Source of the DNA: DASTCZ01 sp963704455
Lineage (GTDB): Bacteria; Acidobacteriota; Terriglobia; Acidiferrales; UBA7541
Assembly (NCBI GenBank): GCA_963704455.1
Contig: OY969905.1
Span: 2,170,001 to 2,234,000 of the forward strand
Direction of reading: 5' to 3'
Length of the DNA stretch: 64,000 nt
In this document: positions 7,226 through 15,449 of the stretch, piece after piece
Layout: each line of letters opens with the position of its first letter
Position numbering within the stretch: the stretch's first letter is position 1
Made by a program: the position numbers and the translations under genes
The notes under the pieces: generated by a model
What the model saw: only the letters and a program-made list of their open reading frames with translations
The model's database searches: none
What the model was told of the DNA's origin: nothing

Positions 7226-9928
7226 ATGGCTTGGATCGCGCGGTTGCGCAGACTTTGGAATCGCGAAAAATTAGGGCGGGAACTGGATGACGAGCTGCGC
7301 GCGCATCTTGAAATGCGCGCTGCTGAAAATGTTTCGGCCGGAATGCCGGAAACGGACGCGCACTTCGACGCGCTGAAGCGGTTTGGAAACGTAACGTTGA
7401 TGAAGGAAAGGACACGCGAAATGGACCTCATCGGCTGGATTGAAACTGCGGCGCAGGATTTGCGATTCGCCGCGCGAATGTTGCGGAAAAATCCGGGATT
7501 CGCCGCCATCGCCGTGCTGACGCTGGCGCTCGGGATTGGCGCAAATACAGCCATGTTCACCGTGGTGGAAAGTGTGATGGTGCGGCCTCTCCCCTATGCG
7601 CACGCAGAGCGAATGGTCGCCATCGGAAAAGGTGACCCGACCAGCCCTGCAAATATTTCCTATTTGACCTTCCGGGACGTCCGTGATCAGACGAAGCTCA
7701 TGGATGAAGTGGCGTGCTACATGGCGGATGTGGGCGTGGTGCAAGGCAGGGACGAATCGGTGAGCGTAACGGCTTCCCGTGTCACTCCAAACGTGTTCGA
7801 GATACTGGGAGCCCAACCCATCCTGGGCCGCACATTCTCGGAAGCGGAAGGTCAGGCGGGGGGCCCGTTCGCGGTCCTGCTCTCGGAAAAAATGTGGCTG
7901 GATCATTTTGGCGCTGATCCTCAAATTGTCGGCCAAACGGTGCGCGTAAACGGGCAGGCGAGAACTGTGGTGGGCGTCATGCCGCTCGCTTTTCGCTTTC
8001 CGGACAATGGCGGCTCGGTCGTTTCGAAAGGTGTTTGGCTGCCGATGCAGCCGACGCAGGAGATGGAAAAAATACGCGGATACAACTTGTTCAGCATGAT
8101 GGGCGAGTTGAGACCCGGAGCAACCCTGACACAAGAAAAGTCGGAAATCGCCTCAATTGTCGAGCAAATCAAAAAAGCGAATCCAAAGAGCGCGGAAGGT
8201 CTGGCGCTTTTCGTTGCGCCGTATCAAACGATCTTGACCGGCCAGCTGAACTCCGTGTTCGTGGCCCTGACCGTGGCGCTCTGCCTCGTGCTCCTAATTG
8301 CCTGCGCAAACGTCGCGAACCTCTTGATCGCGCGGTGTGTGGGACGCCAGCAGGAATTTGCAATCCGCGCCGCGCTGGGTGCCGGGCGGCAGCGCCTGAT
8401 GCGCCAACTCATTATTGAGGGCGGGCTGCTAAGCGCGGTTGGCTGCGCGGTGGGATTTGCAATCGCGTGTCTGGCCGTGGCCCTCATCCATAAGTTGCCT
8501 CCGGATACGATTCCGCGGACGGAAGAAATAACGGTCCACTGGACCGTGGTGCTGGCGCTCGCGGGGATTGCGACGGCAACAACCATCATTTCGTCTTTGC
8601 TGCCGGCGTTTCTCGTTGGGCGAACGGATCCGCAGCGTGCGCTACAGGCGGCGGTCCGCTCCACGGGATCGCGCTCGGTTAAAAGCAAATTGAGCAAGTC
8701 GCTTGTCGCGGGCGAGGTTGCGCTTTCGGTTTTGCTTTTGGTCGCCACCGGGTTGCTGTTCCGCACACTCTTGAATCTGGAACATGCGCGGCTGGGGTTT
8801 GTGACAACGAATGTGACCTCATTCACAGCCATGCCTGCGGACGCCGCGGGATTCGCGAATCTTGCAGTTTCCACGGAACAGAAGCAGCCTTCGTCTTCGA
8901 TAGCCACTTTGACCTATCAGCCGGCCCTTGCGCGGATTCGTGCCTTGCCAGGGGTCGAGGATGCCGCTCTCGTCTCGGCACTTCCCCTCTCCGGCGTAGA
9001 CCTGGGCGGTGATTTCGAAGTTGTCGGCCGGCCAAAAGATCCGGCGAATAAGCCGGAAGCCCGGCTCGCGGCTGTCAGCGGAAGCTATGCGCAAGTGATG
9101 GATACGCCGCTGATTCGCGGACGCATGATTAATGAGGACGATTCCGCAAGTTCACCTTTTGTCGCAGCTATTAATGAGACGCTGGCGAAAACTTACTTCA
9201 AGAATGAAGACCCGCTTGGCAAGCAGCTTGATTTGGGAGGGGCAGAAAGTGGGGTTCGGGGCACGGCCACGATCGTGGGAGTGATCGGTGATCAGGTGGA
9301 TGACAGTGTCCAGGGAAAGCCGAAACCCATGCTGTTGCTTTCCTACCAGCAGATTCCGGTGACGTCGTTGTATTACGCCGCCTTGGTCAAAACCGCAGTG
9401 TTTTTTGTGGTGAAGACGAAGGTGAATATTCCTGTCGCTCCGGCGGTGAGGACCGTGTTCCACGATGTCGCGCCGGGCATGGCGCTCGACAATTTTCAAT
9501 CCCTGCAAAAAACCGTGGATGACAGCAACTTCAGTTCGCGGCTCGGATTGTATCTGATCGGCGCGTTCGCGGGATTGGCCGTGGTCATGGTAATGGCTGG
9601 TTTGTACGGAGTGCTGGCCCAGATTGTGAATTATCGCAGGCGGGAAATTGGCTTGCGGATGGCGCTCGGAGCCAGTCCGCAGAATATTTTGGCCACGGTG
9701 TTGCGGCAAGCCTCTATGCTCGTTTTGGTGGGATTGGTCGTGGGATTGGGATTGGCGGTATTCGCGGCGAAGTTGTTGAGTGATTTTCTCTATCAGGTGA
9801 AACCGGTTGATCCTTGGACGTATGTGGGCGTGTCGGTTTTATTGATCGCGGTGGGGACCATTGCTGCGCTAGTTCCAGCGCGGCGCGCAGCAGCCGTTGA
9901 GCCGATGCAAGCGCTTCGAGAGGAGTGA
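7226..9928 (+). CDS. ADOP-family (acidobacterial duplicated orphan) ABC permease
   Basis: A 900-residue permease. After a short cytoplasmic N-terminal domain (residues 1-70, with LGRELDDELRAHLEMR, resembling N-terminal domains found in this family) comes the diagnostic DLRFAARMLRKNPGFAAIAVLTLALGIGANTA segment (about 75-105), then two repeats of MacB_PCD plus FtsX. It ends with PARRAAAVEPMQALREE. This duplicated architecture without a neighbouring ATPase gene is characteristic of Acidobacteriota. These proteins are presumed to work like MacB in efflux or signalling, but cargo is unknown. Confidence 0.88.
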   Translation: MAWIARLRRLWNREKLGRELDDELRAHLEMRAAENVSAGMPETDAHFDALKRFGNVTLMKERTREMDLIGWIETAAQDLRFAARMLRKNPGFAAIAVLTLALGIGANTAMFTVVESVMVRPLPYAHAERMVAIGKGDPTSPANISYLTFRDVRDQTKLMDEVACYMADVGVVQGRDESVSVTASRVTPNVFEILGAQPILGRTFSEAEGQAGGPFAVLLSEKMWLDHFGADPQIVGQTVRVNGQARTVVGVMPLAFRFPDNGGSVVSKGVWLPMQPTQEMEKIRGYNLFSMMGELRPGATLTQEKSEIASIVEQIKKANPKSAEGLALFVAPYQTILTGQLNSVFVALTVALCLVLLIACANVANLLIARCVGRQQEFAIRAALGAGRQRLMRQLIIEGGLLSAVGCAVGFAIACLAVALIHKLPPDTIPRTEEITVHWTVVLALAGIATATTIISSLLPAFLVGRTDPQRALQAAVRSTGSRSVKSKLSKSLVAGEVALSVLLLVATGLLFRTLLNLEHARLGFVTTNVTSFTAMPADAAGFANLAVSTEQKQPSSSIATLTYQPALARIRALPGVEDAALVSALPLSGVDLGGDFEVVGRPKDPANKPEARLAAVSGSYAQVMDTPLIRGRMINEDDSASSPFVAAINETLAKTYFKNEDPLGKQLDLGGAESGVRGTATIVGVIGDQVDDSVQGKPKPMLLLSYQQIPVTSLYYAALVKTAVFFVVKTKVNIPVAPAVRTVFHDVAPGMALDNFQSLQKTVDDSNFSSRLGLYLIGAFAGLAVVMVMAGLYGVLAQIVNYRRREIGLRMALGASPQNILATVLRQASMLVLVGLVVGLGLAVFAAKLLSDFLYQVKPVDPWTYVGVSVLLIAVGTIAALVPARRAAAVEPMQALREE

Positions 9929-10055
9929 GGGGAGCCACCTTCCTCTCATTCCTCTTCGCTGTCTACGGAATCAATTGCGTCACACCTGGCACGCCTTCAG
10001 CGCACTCATAGCTTGGAAGACTTCATCACGCGCACACCGCCTGCATGATCGGGGG

Positions 10056-11918
10056 TTATTGTCCTCGCCCGCCTGCTGGCGCAGCAGTCCCGCGCCCTGC
10101 TGCAGCCGCACCGCAGGGAGGAGGGATGGGCCCTTTCATCGGAACAACCCTCGACCCCGGAGCGTCCAAACAAACAGGCGCTGGCATGTCCGATGCCGCG
10201 AACCGCGGCACCATCTGGTCGGCCATTGCCACGGCATAAACCGCCGACGCAATTTCCACCGCGCCTTCGCGCACGTCTTCTTCGTATATCCGCTCGACGG
10301 TGTCGAAGTTCGTGTGATGCGTCTCGGAGTTGTAGTCAAACCCATCCTGTGCCAGGCCGACGCCCGGCAGACCTGCATTGTTGTATGACGTGCTGTCCGT
10401 CCCGCCGAGGTTGCGGCTGGTACTCGGGTTCACGCCATTGAATCCCCAGTCCTTGTAATACGGCAGGAAGAAATCCCGCAGCATCGCCGCCGCGGCCGGT
10501 GGCCCGAAGATGCTCGCGCCGCGCGGCTTGCCCGTGCCGGAGTCAATGTTGAAATACACATCGAGCTTCGCAAATTCCGGCTTGGGGTTTTCCGCGCTGC
10601 CGAAATGCTGTTGCACGTAAGCGAGCGAGCCGAGCAAACCCTCTTCTTCGCCGCTCCACAGTGCGACGCGAATCGTGCGCCGCGGCTGGACGTGCAGTGC
10701 CGCAAGAAGCCGGATCGCTTCGAGCATCATGGACGAACCGATGCCGTTATCCGTCGCGCCCGTCGCTCCGTGCCATGAATCGTAGTGCCCGCCGAGCATC
10801 ACCACTTCATCGGCTTTATCCGTGCCGGGAATTTCTCCCACCACGTTGTAAACCTTCGTCCCTTCTGGAAATAAAGTGTTCTGGATGTTGATCCGCAGCT
10901 TCACGGGCAACTTGTCGATCTCGAGGGTGCGCGTGATGCGGCCATAGTCTTCGTTGCGCATCAACAGCGTGGGCACCACTCGAGTCAGATCGTAATAGTT
11001 GCTCTGCTGCGCCACGATCAGCCCGTACGGCCGCGCCGCGTCATTGATTCGCACTAGCGCGCCATTTTCAACCAGGAAATTATCCACCGCGCGCGCCACT
11101 TCACCCGGCGTCAATTGTCCCGGCTGAAGTGGATTCGCTCCGCCGCGTCCGCCGCCTCCACCACCGCCGCGCCGCCCGCCGCCTGCATTTGGACTATTCG
11201 GGTCATACGCCGCGGCCCATTGTTCATCCGTCCTTCTCTGGGAAACCGCGACAGAATTAGCGGGATTGTTATCTATTTCGACGTGCCTGCCGACGAGCAC
11301 GATGTGCCCGCGCACTTTATCCTTCATCGAGTTCAGATATGCGTCGAGTTCCTCTTGCGTCGGCTGCTGCGCGGTAGTTGGCGCTGCCTTCGTCATCGGC
11401 GGTCCCATTGCAGGAGCAGGGGCAGGAGCGGCCTGCTCGCCGCCACGGCCGCCGCGACCTCCTCCGGCGCCCCCGCCGCCCAATCCCGGCGGAAGCAACA
11501 ACACGACATCCGCGGTCACCGTGCCCTTCGTGCTCGGCGTCCACGCGAGTGGCTTCACTATCAACTGCCCAGTGAATGGCGAGACCGCGTCGGCGACGAG
11601 TTCGACATTTGCCCAACCCGGAACGGGCTTCGCCGCGCTCGGCGGCTGAAATGTCCAGGGCTCGAGGTGCGGATTCGCGAGTCCCCAACTCTTCATGGTT
11701 TCAATGGCCCAGTCCTGCGCGCCGCGGAGGTTCGGCGTTCCGGTCAATCGCGGCCCGTGAACGTCGGCGATTTCATGGATGATCCAAATGATCTTGGAGT
11801 TGTTGGTCTCTTCCGCGCGGATCTGGTCATATACGCTGGTGAGGCTGGGCGCTTGCGCTGCGGACGGAAGCGCCGCGAGCAGGCCAATGATTAGGACAAT
11901 CGCACGCAATCTGAACAT
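10056..11918 (-). CDS. Exported M28-family zinc aminopeptidase with PA-like insert
   Basis: A 620-residue secreted peptidase with signal peptide (1-22). The N-terminal half contains a PA-domain-like region interrupted by two Gly/Arg/Ala/Pro-rich low-complexity stretches (about residues 150-180 and 240-265). The M28 catalytic domain has all five expected metal ligands in order: GGHYDSW, ATDNG, SGEEEG, NIDSG and THHTNFDT. The protein ends in a second Gly-rich tail. Predicted function is removal of N-terminal residues from peptides in the periplasm or outside. It stands alone as a reverse-strand gene, separated from the repeat-protein gene by a strong terminator. Confidence 0.88.
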   Translation of the reverse strand: MFRLRAIVLIIGLLAALPSAAQAPSLTSVYDQIRAEETNNSKIIWIIHEIADVHGPRLTGTPNLRGAQDWAIETMKSWGLANPHLEPWTFQPPSAAKPVPGWANVELVADAVSPFTGQLIVKPLAWTPSTKGTVTADVVLLLPPGLGGGGAGGGRGGRGGEQAAPAPAPAMGPPMTKAAPTTAQQPTQEELDAYLNSMKDKVRGHIVLVGRHVEIDNNPANSVAVSQRRTDEQWAAAYDPNSPNAGGGRRGGGGGGGRGGANPLQPGQLTPGEVARAVDNFLVENGALVRINDAARPYGLIVAQQSNYYDLTRVVPTLLMRNEDYGRITRTLEIDKLPVKLRINIQNTLFPEGTKVYNVVGEIPGTDKADEVVMLGGHYDSWHGATGATDNGIGSSMMLEAIRLLAALHVQPRRTIRVALWSGEEEGLLGSLAYVQQHFGSAENPKPEFAKLDVYFNIDSGTGKPRGASIFGPPAAAAMLRDFFLPYYKDWGFNGVNPSTSRNLGGTDSTSYNNAGLPGVGLAQDGFDYNSETHHTNFDTVERIYEEDVREGAVEIASAVYAVAMADQMVPRFAASDMPAPVCLDAPGSRVVPMKGPIPPPCGAAAAGRGTAAPAGGRGQ

Positions 11919-12021
11919 GATTCCTCCTGAAGTAGTGAACCGCGCGACATTCTAATCCGAATCGAGAGAAATGGAAGGCGAAATTGTGCAAAACGGCGGC
12001 GGCATTGCAGTGTTGAAAAAG

Positions 12022-12063
12022 CTCTGGCCACTTTCGCGGCGCGCGCCGCGAAAGTGGCCAGAG
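12022..12063 (-). terminator. 42-bp perfect palindrome followed by T-run: intrinsic terminator of the repeat-protein gene
   Basis: Two 21-base arms (left arm begins CTCTGGCCACTTTCGCGG) are exact reverse complements with no spacer. Read on the reverse strand the hairpin is followed directly by CTTTTTC, and it begins 18 bases after the stop codon of the 29-residue-repeat protein gene, so it fits an intrinsic terminator. An arm of this length with no mismatch is unusual; ordinary terminators have 7-12 bp stems. Confidence 0.75.
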
Positions 12064-12081
12064 GAAAATTTGCAACCGCTG

Positions 12082-13569
12082 CTAGATGACGGTCTTGGGC
12101 GGGAGGCCGTGCCTGCGCATCTCAATCAATTCATCCAGGGTCGCGTTCTTATAACCGCGCGACTGGACTTCACGGATGAAATCGATGCTCACACCTTGCG
12201 AGCGCAACTCGATGAGTTTTTCCACGGGGACGCCTTTGTACCCGAGATCTTTCAAATCGCGAACGTATTCCGCGCTGACTCCGTGGTTGCGAAGCGATAC
12301 GAGTTGGTCCACGGAAAGGTGATCCATGCCCTGCACTTTGAGATCGCGGATGTAATCCGCGTTGACGCCGCGACTGCGCAAGGTAACGTAATCGTCCATG
12401 CCGAGCGAAGTGTAACCGGCGGCGCGGATGTCACGAATGAAATCGGGTGTCACGCCACGACTGCGGAGGTTCACGAGTTGATCCACGCTGAGATGAGATA
12501 TCCCCAAATCAGTCAAACCCTTTAGGTAATCCGAAGTGATGCCGTGGTTCCGCAACGTGATTAGATCGTCCGAGTTGGACGTCCCATATCCTGCCGCGCG
12601 CATTTCCTGGATGAAGTCGGCGCTGATGCCGCGTTCGCGCAGCCGGACAATCTCATCGATGCTCGAATTCTTGAACCCGAGATCGCGCATCTCTTTGATG
12701 TATTCCGGAGTCACGCCGTGATTGCGCAGCGAAACAATTTCATTCAAATCCGATGAAGTGAAACCAAGTTCCCTCATCCCTTGAATATATTCCGCGGAAA
12801 CGCCGTGGTTGCGAAGATTCAAAAGCTGATCCACGTTGAGATCCTTGAATCCAACGGTTCTCATTTCTGCTATGTATTCAGGCGTGATGCCGTGATTGCG
12901 AAGGAGCACGAGCTGATCGGTGGAAAGCGGTCCGAGCCCCGCGGCCTTGATGCCCTTGACGAAATCGAGGGTCACGCCATGATTGCGCAGGCGGATGAGC
13001 TCATCGGAACTGAGGTCTTTGTATCCCTCATCACGCAAACCCGTGACGTAATCCAGCGTGACGCCGTGACTGGACATGCGGATGAATTGGTCGATGGGCA
13101 GGTCGCGATAGCCGAGCGATTTCATCTGCGTGATATAGGTGCGGGAGAGGTCGAACTCGGTCATCTGAAAGAGCTGGAGGATTGTGAGGTCGCCGTACCC
13201 CATCCCCTTCATGGCTTGAATGAATTCACTATTCGGTGTGAATTGGAATTGGCCGATGCCGACGCCCTTATCGAAGTCGCCGGTGAACGCGATGGTTCCC
13301 GCGTCGCGGCGCACCTCAAACTTCACGCCGGCGTGAGTGCCCATGGAGAAACCGGGATCGAGCCCCCAGATTTCGCCAACGGGGCGGTCAAAACCCCAGG
13401 TGTTGATTCCGTCACCATTCGTCCAGCGCAACTGCAACCAAACTTGTTCGGCGCCGGTCTGGAATTCCGCGCGCCATTCGCCCTTCGGCACGTCCTGCGC
13501 CGGGGCGGCTTGAACCAAAACCGCAGTGAGAATCAGAGCTAAGAGAAGATGAAGTCCGCATTTGCGCAT
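12082..13569 (-). CDS. Exported protein built from about 13 tandem 29-residue repeats
   Basis: The start at 13569 gives a signal peptide (MRKCGLHLLLALILTAVLVQ) and a 495-residue product; the frame runs 41 codons further upstream but that part lacks protein character. Residues about 25-108 form a beta-rich unique domain. From about residue 110 to the end, 29-residue units repeat with consensus RNHGV-(T/S)-x-(D/E)-(Y/F)-(I/V)-x5-GΦ-x4-Φ-(D/E)-x-Φ-Φ-x-L, about 13 in all. Each unit looks like two short helices, so a solenoid or superhelical binding surface is likely. I recall similar repeats attached to BlaR1-like M56 proteins in this phylum, which is memory and not shown here. Function unknown. 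Monocistronic, ending in the palindromic terminator. Confidence 0.75.
   Translation of the reverse strand: MRKCGLHLLLALILTAVLVQAAPAQDVPKGEWRAEFQTGAEQVWLQLRWTNGDGINTWGFDRPVGEIWGLDPGFSMGTHAGVKFEVRRDAGTIAFTGDFDKGVGIGQFQFTPNSEFIQAMKGMGYGDLTILQLFQMTEFDLSRTYITQMKSLGYRDLPIDQFIRMSSHGVTLDYVTGLRDEGYKDLSSDELIRLRNHGVTLDFVKGIKAAGLGPLSTDQLVLLRNHGITPEYIAEMRTVGFKDLNVDQLLNLRNHGVSAEYIQGMRELGFTSSDLNEIVSLRNHGVTPEYIKEMRDLGFKNSSIDEIVRLRERGISADFIQEMRAAGYGTSNSDDLITLRNHGITSDYLKGLTDLGISHLSVDQLVNLRSRGVTPDFIRDIRAAGYTSLGMDDYVTLRSRGVNADYIRDLKVQGMDHLSVDQLVSLRNHGVSAEYVRDLKDLGYKGVPVEKLIELRSQGVSIDFIREVQSRGYKNATLDELIEMRRHGLPPKTVI
12085..13242 (-). repeat. Tandem 87-bp coding repeats (29-residue units)
   Basis: About thirteen in-frame units, each starting near R-(N/S)-(H/R)-G-(V/I) and containing the (D/E)-(Y/F)-(I/V) core. 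The first two are the most divergent and the last is truncated (ends RRHGLPPKTVI). The units vary in sequence at both protein and DNA level, so they are old rather than newly duplicated. Confidence 0.8.
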
Positions 13570-13827
13570 TGTTTTACGCTCCCTTCGTGCACATCCACAC
13601 TTCGAGCAGCGAATTGCCCCGGGCGTGCCGGAGGCGCCACCCCATGCGTATTCAGACGCCACAGACATGGAAACGTCACCCTGGATTGGCATTTAAACGG
13701 ATGCAGCCGTCCCAATGGAATTCCGCCATGGGGAGCAAAACCCATTTTACAGGTTGCCGAGTGATTGTTTCCGTGATTGAATGCATTCGTTATAGGCCCT
13801 TTCCCGATTATTGGGTGAACATTCAAT

Positions 13828-14574
13828 ATGTTAAGTGGATGGTGGAATTTCCTTTTGTCCGTAGACAAGGGGATCAGTGTTTTCTTTAACAGCGTCGTCC
13901 TGAAAAGCCGGGGCTTTGACCAAATCCTTGTACTGATCTCCTTAAATCCATTGCTCAAAGGAATGGTGCTAATCGCAGCTTTCTGGAGCCTTTGGTTTTA
14001 CAACACCAAACAGCCGGACCCGGCATTGCAAAAGGATTCACGCACTACACTGCTCACTACACTCCTCATCTGCGCCCCGATGTTGGCTGCTGTTCGCATC
14101 TTGGCGACATTGCTGCCCTATAGCGTGAGACCCGTGCTTGTTCCAGAGCTGCACTTGGCGCAGGCGACTTCTCTCGACGTCAACAACCTGGCAAAGTGGA
14201 GTTCTTTCCCGAGTGACCATGCGGCAATGTTTCTCGGTCTTGCGACGGGCCTTTATTTGGTTTCCCGGCGAATGGGCATCGCCATGTACATCTACACCTC
14301 CATTTTTATCTTATTACCGAGAGTAATCCTTGGCATCCATTACACATCGGACATCGTGGTAGGCGCTCTCATCGGCATTCTGGTGATCCAATTGGTGCGC
14401 GTAAAGCAGGTGCGCTCTTTCATGACCGGCCTTCCATTCCGGATTTTGGATGTTGCCCCCGGCGCGTTTTACGCGGGATTATTCGTTCTGACTTTCCTGA
14501 CCGCGGACCTTTATGATCCGGCCAGAAACTTTGTGAAAGTATTGCTCAACGTTTGTGGATTCATTTCCTCTTAG
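13828..14574 (+). CDS. PAP2-family membrane phosphatase
   Basis: A 248-residue polytopic protein with five or six predicted membrane helices. The PAP2 acid-phosphatase triad is visible: a reduced first motif near SVRPVLVPE, the second motif SSFPSDHA with the catalytic histidine, and the third RVILGIHYTSDIVVG. Such enzymes dephosphorylate lipid phosphates such as undecaprenyl pyrophosphate or phosphatidic acid at the outer face of the membrane; which substrate applies cannot be told. It stands alone and faces a 516-bp intergenic region carrying the 30-bp element array. Confidence 0.85.
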   Translation: MLSGWWNFLLSVDKGISVFFNSVVLKSRGFDQILVLISLNPLLKGMVLIAAFWSLWFYNTKQPDPALQKDSRTTLLTTLLICAPMLAAVRILATLLPYSVRPVLVPELHLAQATSLDVNNLAKWSSFPSDHAAMFLGLATGLYLVSRRMGIAMYIYTSIFILLPRVILGIHYTSDIVVGALIGILVIQLVRVKQVRSFMTGLPFRILDVAPGAFYAGLFVLTFLTADLYDPARNFVKVLLNVCGFISS

Positions 14575-15090
14575 GGTTCTTGCGCGGACCGAATGCCGAT
14601 TTGAAATTCCTCAGATCTGTAGCGATTTCCCTCATGCTTAATGACACCCCCCCACCCCCCATCTTTTTGTAAGAGTGTCGCAACAAAGGACTTACGGGAA
14701 CGAAGAGCGGTAAGAGTAACGCAGCATTGGGCTTACGAGCTTTTTGATGATTTTGGCGGTAAGTTATTCCATCTAAATGATTTACGGGCGCGAGTGCACT
14801 GAATTTGTGCAGCGATCGCCGTAAGAGAAGTGCAACATTAGACTTACGGGAAAATTCCCGATTTGGGAAAACATAAGTTGTTTCATTTGAAGGATTTACG
14901 GAATCGGGCGTTGCAAGACTGAGCCGGGGAGGTGAGTATTCGAATGGTAATCGGCAGTACATTTTTACTTATAACATATCTTTTGAGGAGAGTCAAGGAA
15001 AATCTGAACTTTTTTTGAAGGACGCCACAACTAACTAGATCGGCCCAAGGGAAGGTGAGATGGAACGGTACAAGTGGGGACGCGCCCAAT
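14575..15090. other. Convergent intergenic region with C-tract and element array
   Basis: 516 bases lie between the 3' ends of the PAP2 gene and a small reverse-strand gene. It contains a C-rich tract (14646-14660), the five-unit array described separately, and an AT-richer segment. A 133-codon reverse frame (14561-14962) spans the array but its amino-acid repeats simply mirror the DNA repeats, and it has no recognisable domain, so I do not call it a gene. Confidence 0.5.
14669..14902. repeat. Array of five 30-bp palindromic-ended elements
   Basis: Units lie at 14669-14698, 14710-14739, 14759-14788, 14821-14850 and 14873-14902, each exactly 30 bp, with spacers of 11, 19, 32 and 22 bp. Units 1, 2 and 4 begin GTAAGAG and end CTTACG(G/A)G, giving 5-bp terminal inverted repeats around a GCAACA-like centre. 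Units 3 and 5 begin (G/A)TAAGTT and end GATTTACGG around a TTTCATTT-like centre. The order is A-A-B-A-B. Unequal short spacers and divergent centres rule out CRISPR. Role unknown. Confidence 0.7.
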
Positions 15091-15354
15091 TCAGGTGAGG
15101 AAATAGATGTCGGGCTTATCGGTTACGCCGGACTGCTCTTTGGATTGGGGGACATCGGGCGAAAAGACAAAGCCGCGGGCCCCCTCGATGGTTTGAGCTT
15201 CAAAGAAGAGGACGACCTCGCTGGGATCATCCGCGTTGCGGAGGATGTGTATGATTTTTAGGCCGGCGCGTTGCTGGGCGGCGGCGTGCGAATCGAAGAC
15301 GCGCTTCCACTGATCGAAATCGGATACTTTGTGACGGACGAGCAGGTGTGGCAA
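15091..15354 (-). CDS. Small dimeric alpha/beta-barrel (ABM-like) protein
   Basis: An 87-residue protein with the pattern VRHKVSDFDQWKRVFD-x-H, a central FF and a C-terminal GVTDKPDIYFLT. This matches small ferredoxin-like-fold proteins related to antibiotic-biosynthesis monooxygenases and other stress-associated dimeric barrels. Enzymatic function is not implied by the sequence. The relic SRPBCC 3' end lies just upstream. Confidence 0.6.
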   Translation of the reverse strand: MPHLLVRHKVSDFDQWKRVFDSHAAAQQRAGLKIIHILRNADDPSEVVLFFEAQTIEGARGFVFSPDVPQSKEQSGVTDKPDIYFLT

Positions 15355-15376
15355 GGAAGGTTCCCCTCTCTCGCTT

Positions 15377-15446
15377 TTAGTATGCCATGCCCGTTGTGGA
15401 GAAGAGGGGGCCGGGGCTTTGCCTCTCTGCGCTAGGCCTAACCTCG
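15377..15446 (-). pseudogene. Relic 3' end of an SRPBCC gene
   Basis: On the reverse strand this stretch reads SAERQSPGPLFSTTGMAY and a stop. The intact SRPBCC protein at 18870-19304 ends SAAEGKTPGPLFSATGLAY and a stop. At DNA level 15389-15415 and 18882-18908 are identical in 26 of 27 positions, in the same orientation. The fragment begins right after the stop of the upstream carboxypeptidase-regulatory-like gene, and no earlier part of an SRPBCC gene is present. It is best read as the remaining tail of a second copy. Confidence 0.6.
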
Positions 15447-15449
15447 TAG

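Noticed and set aside
14669..14902. CRISPR array
   Set aside because: Repeat centres diverge and spacers are 11-32 bp of uneven length; no cas genes in the window.
14561..14962. 133-codon reverse frame across the 30-bp array, with repeated peptides such as KSNVALLL
   Set aside because: The peptide repeats mirror the DNA repeats, unit spacing does not keep frame, there is no domain, and it overlaps the PAP2 gene end.
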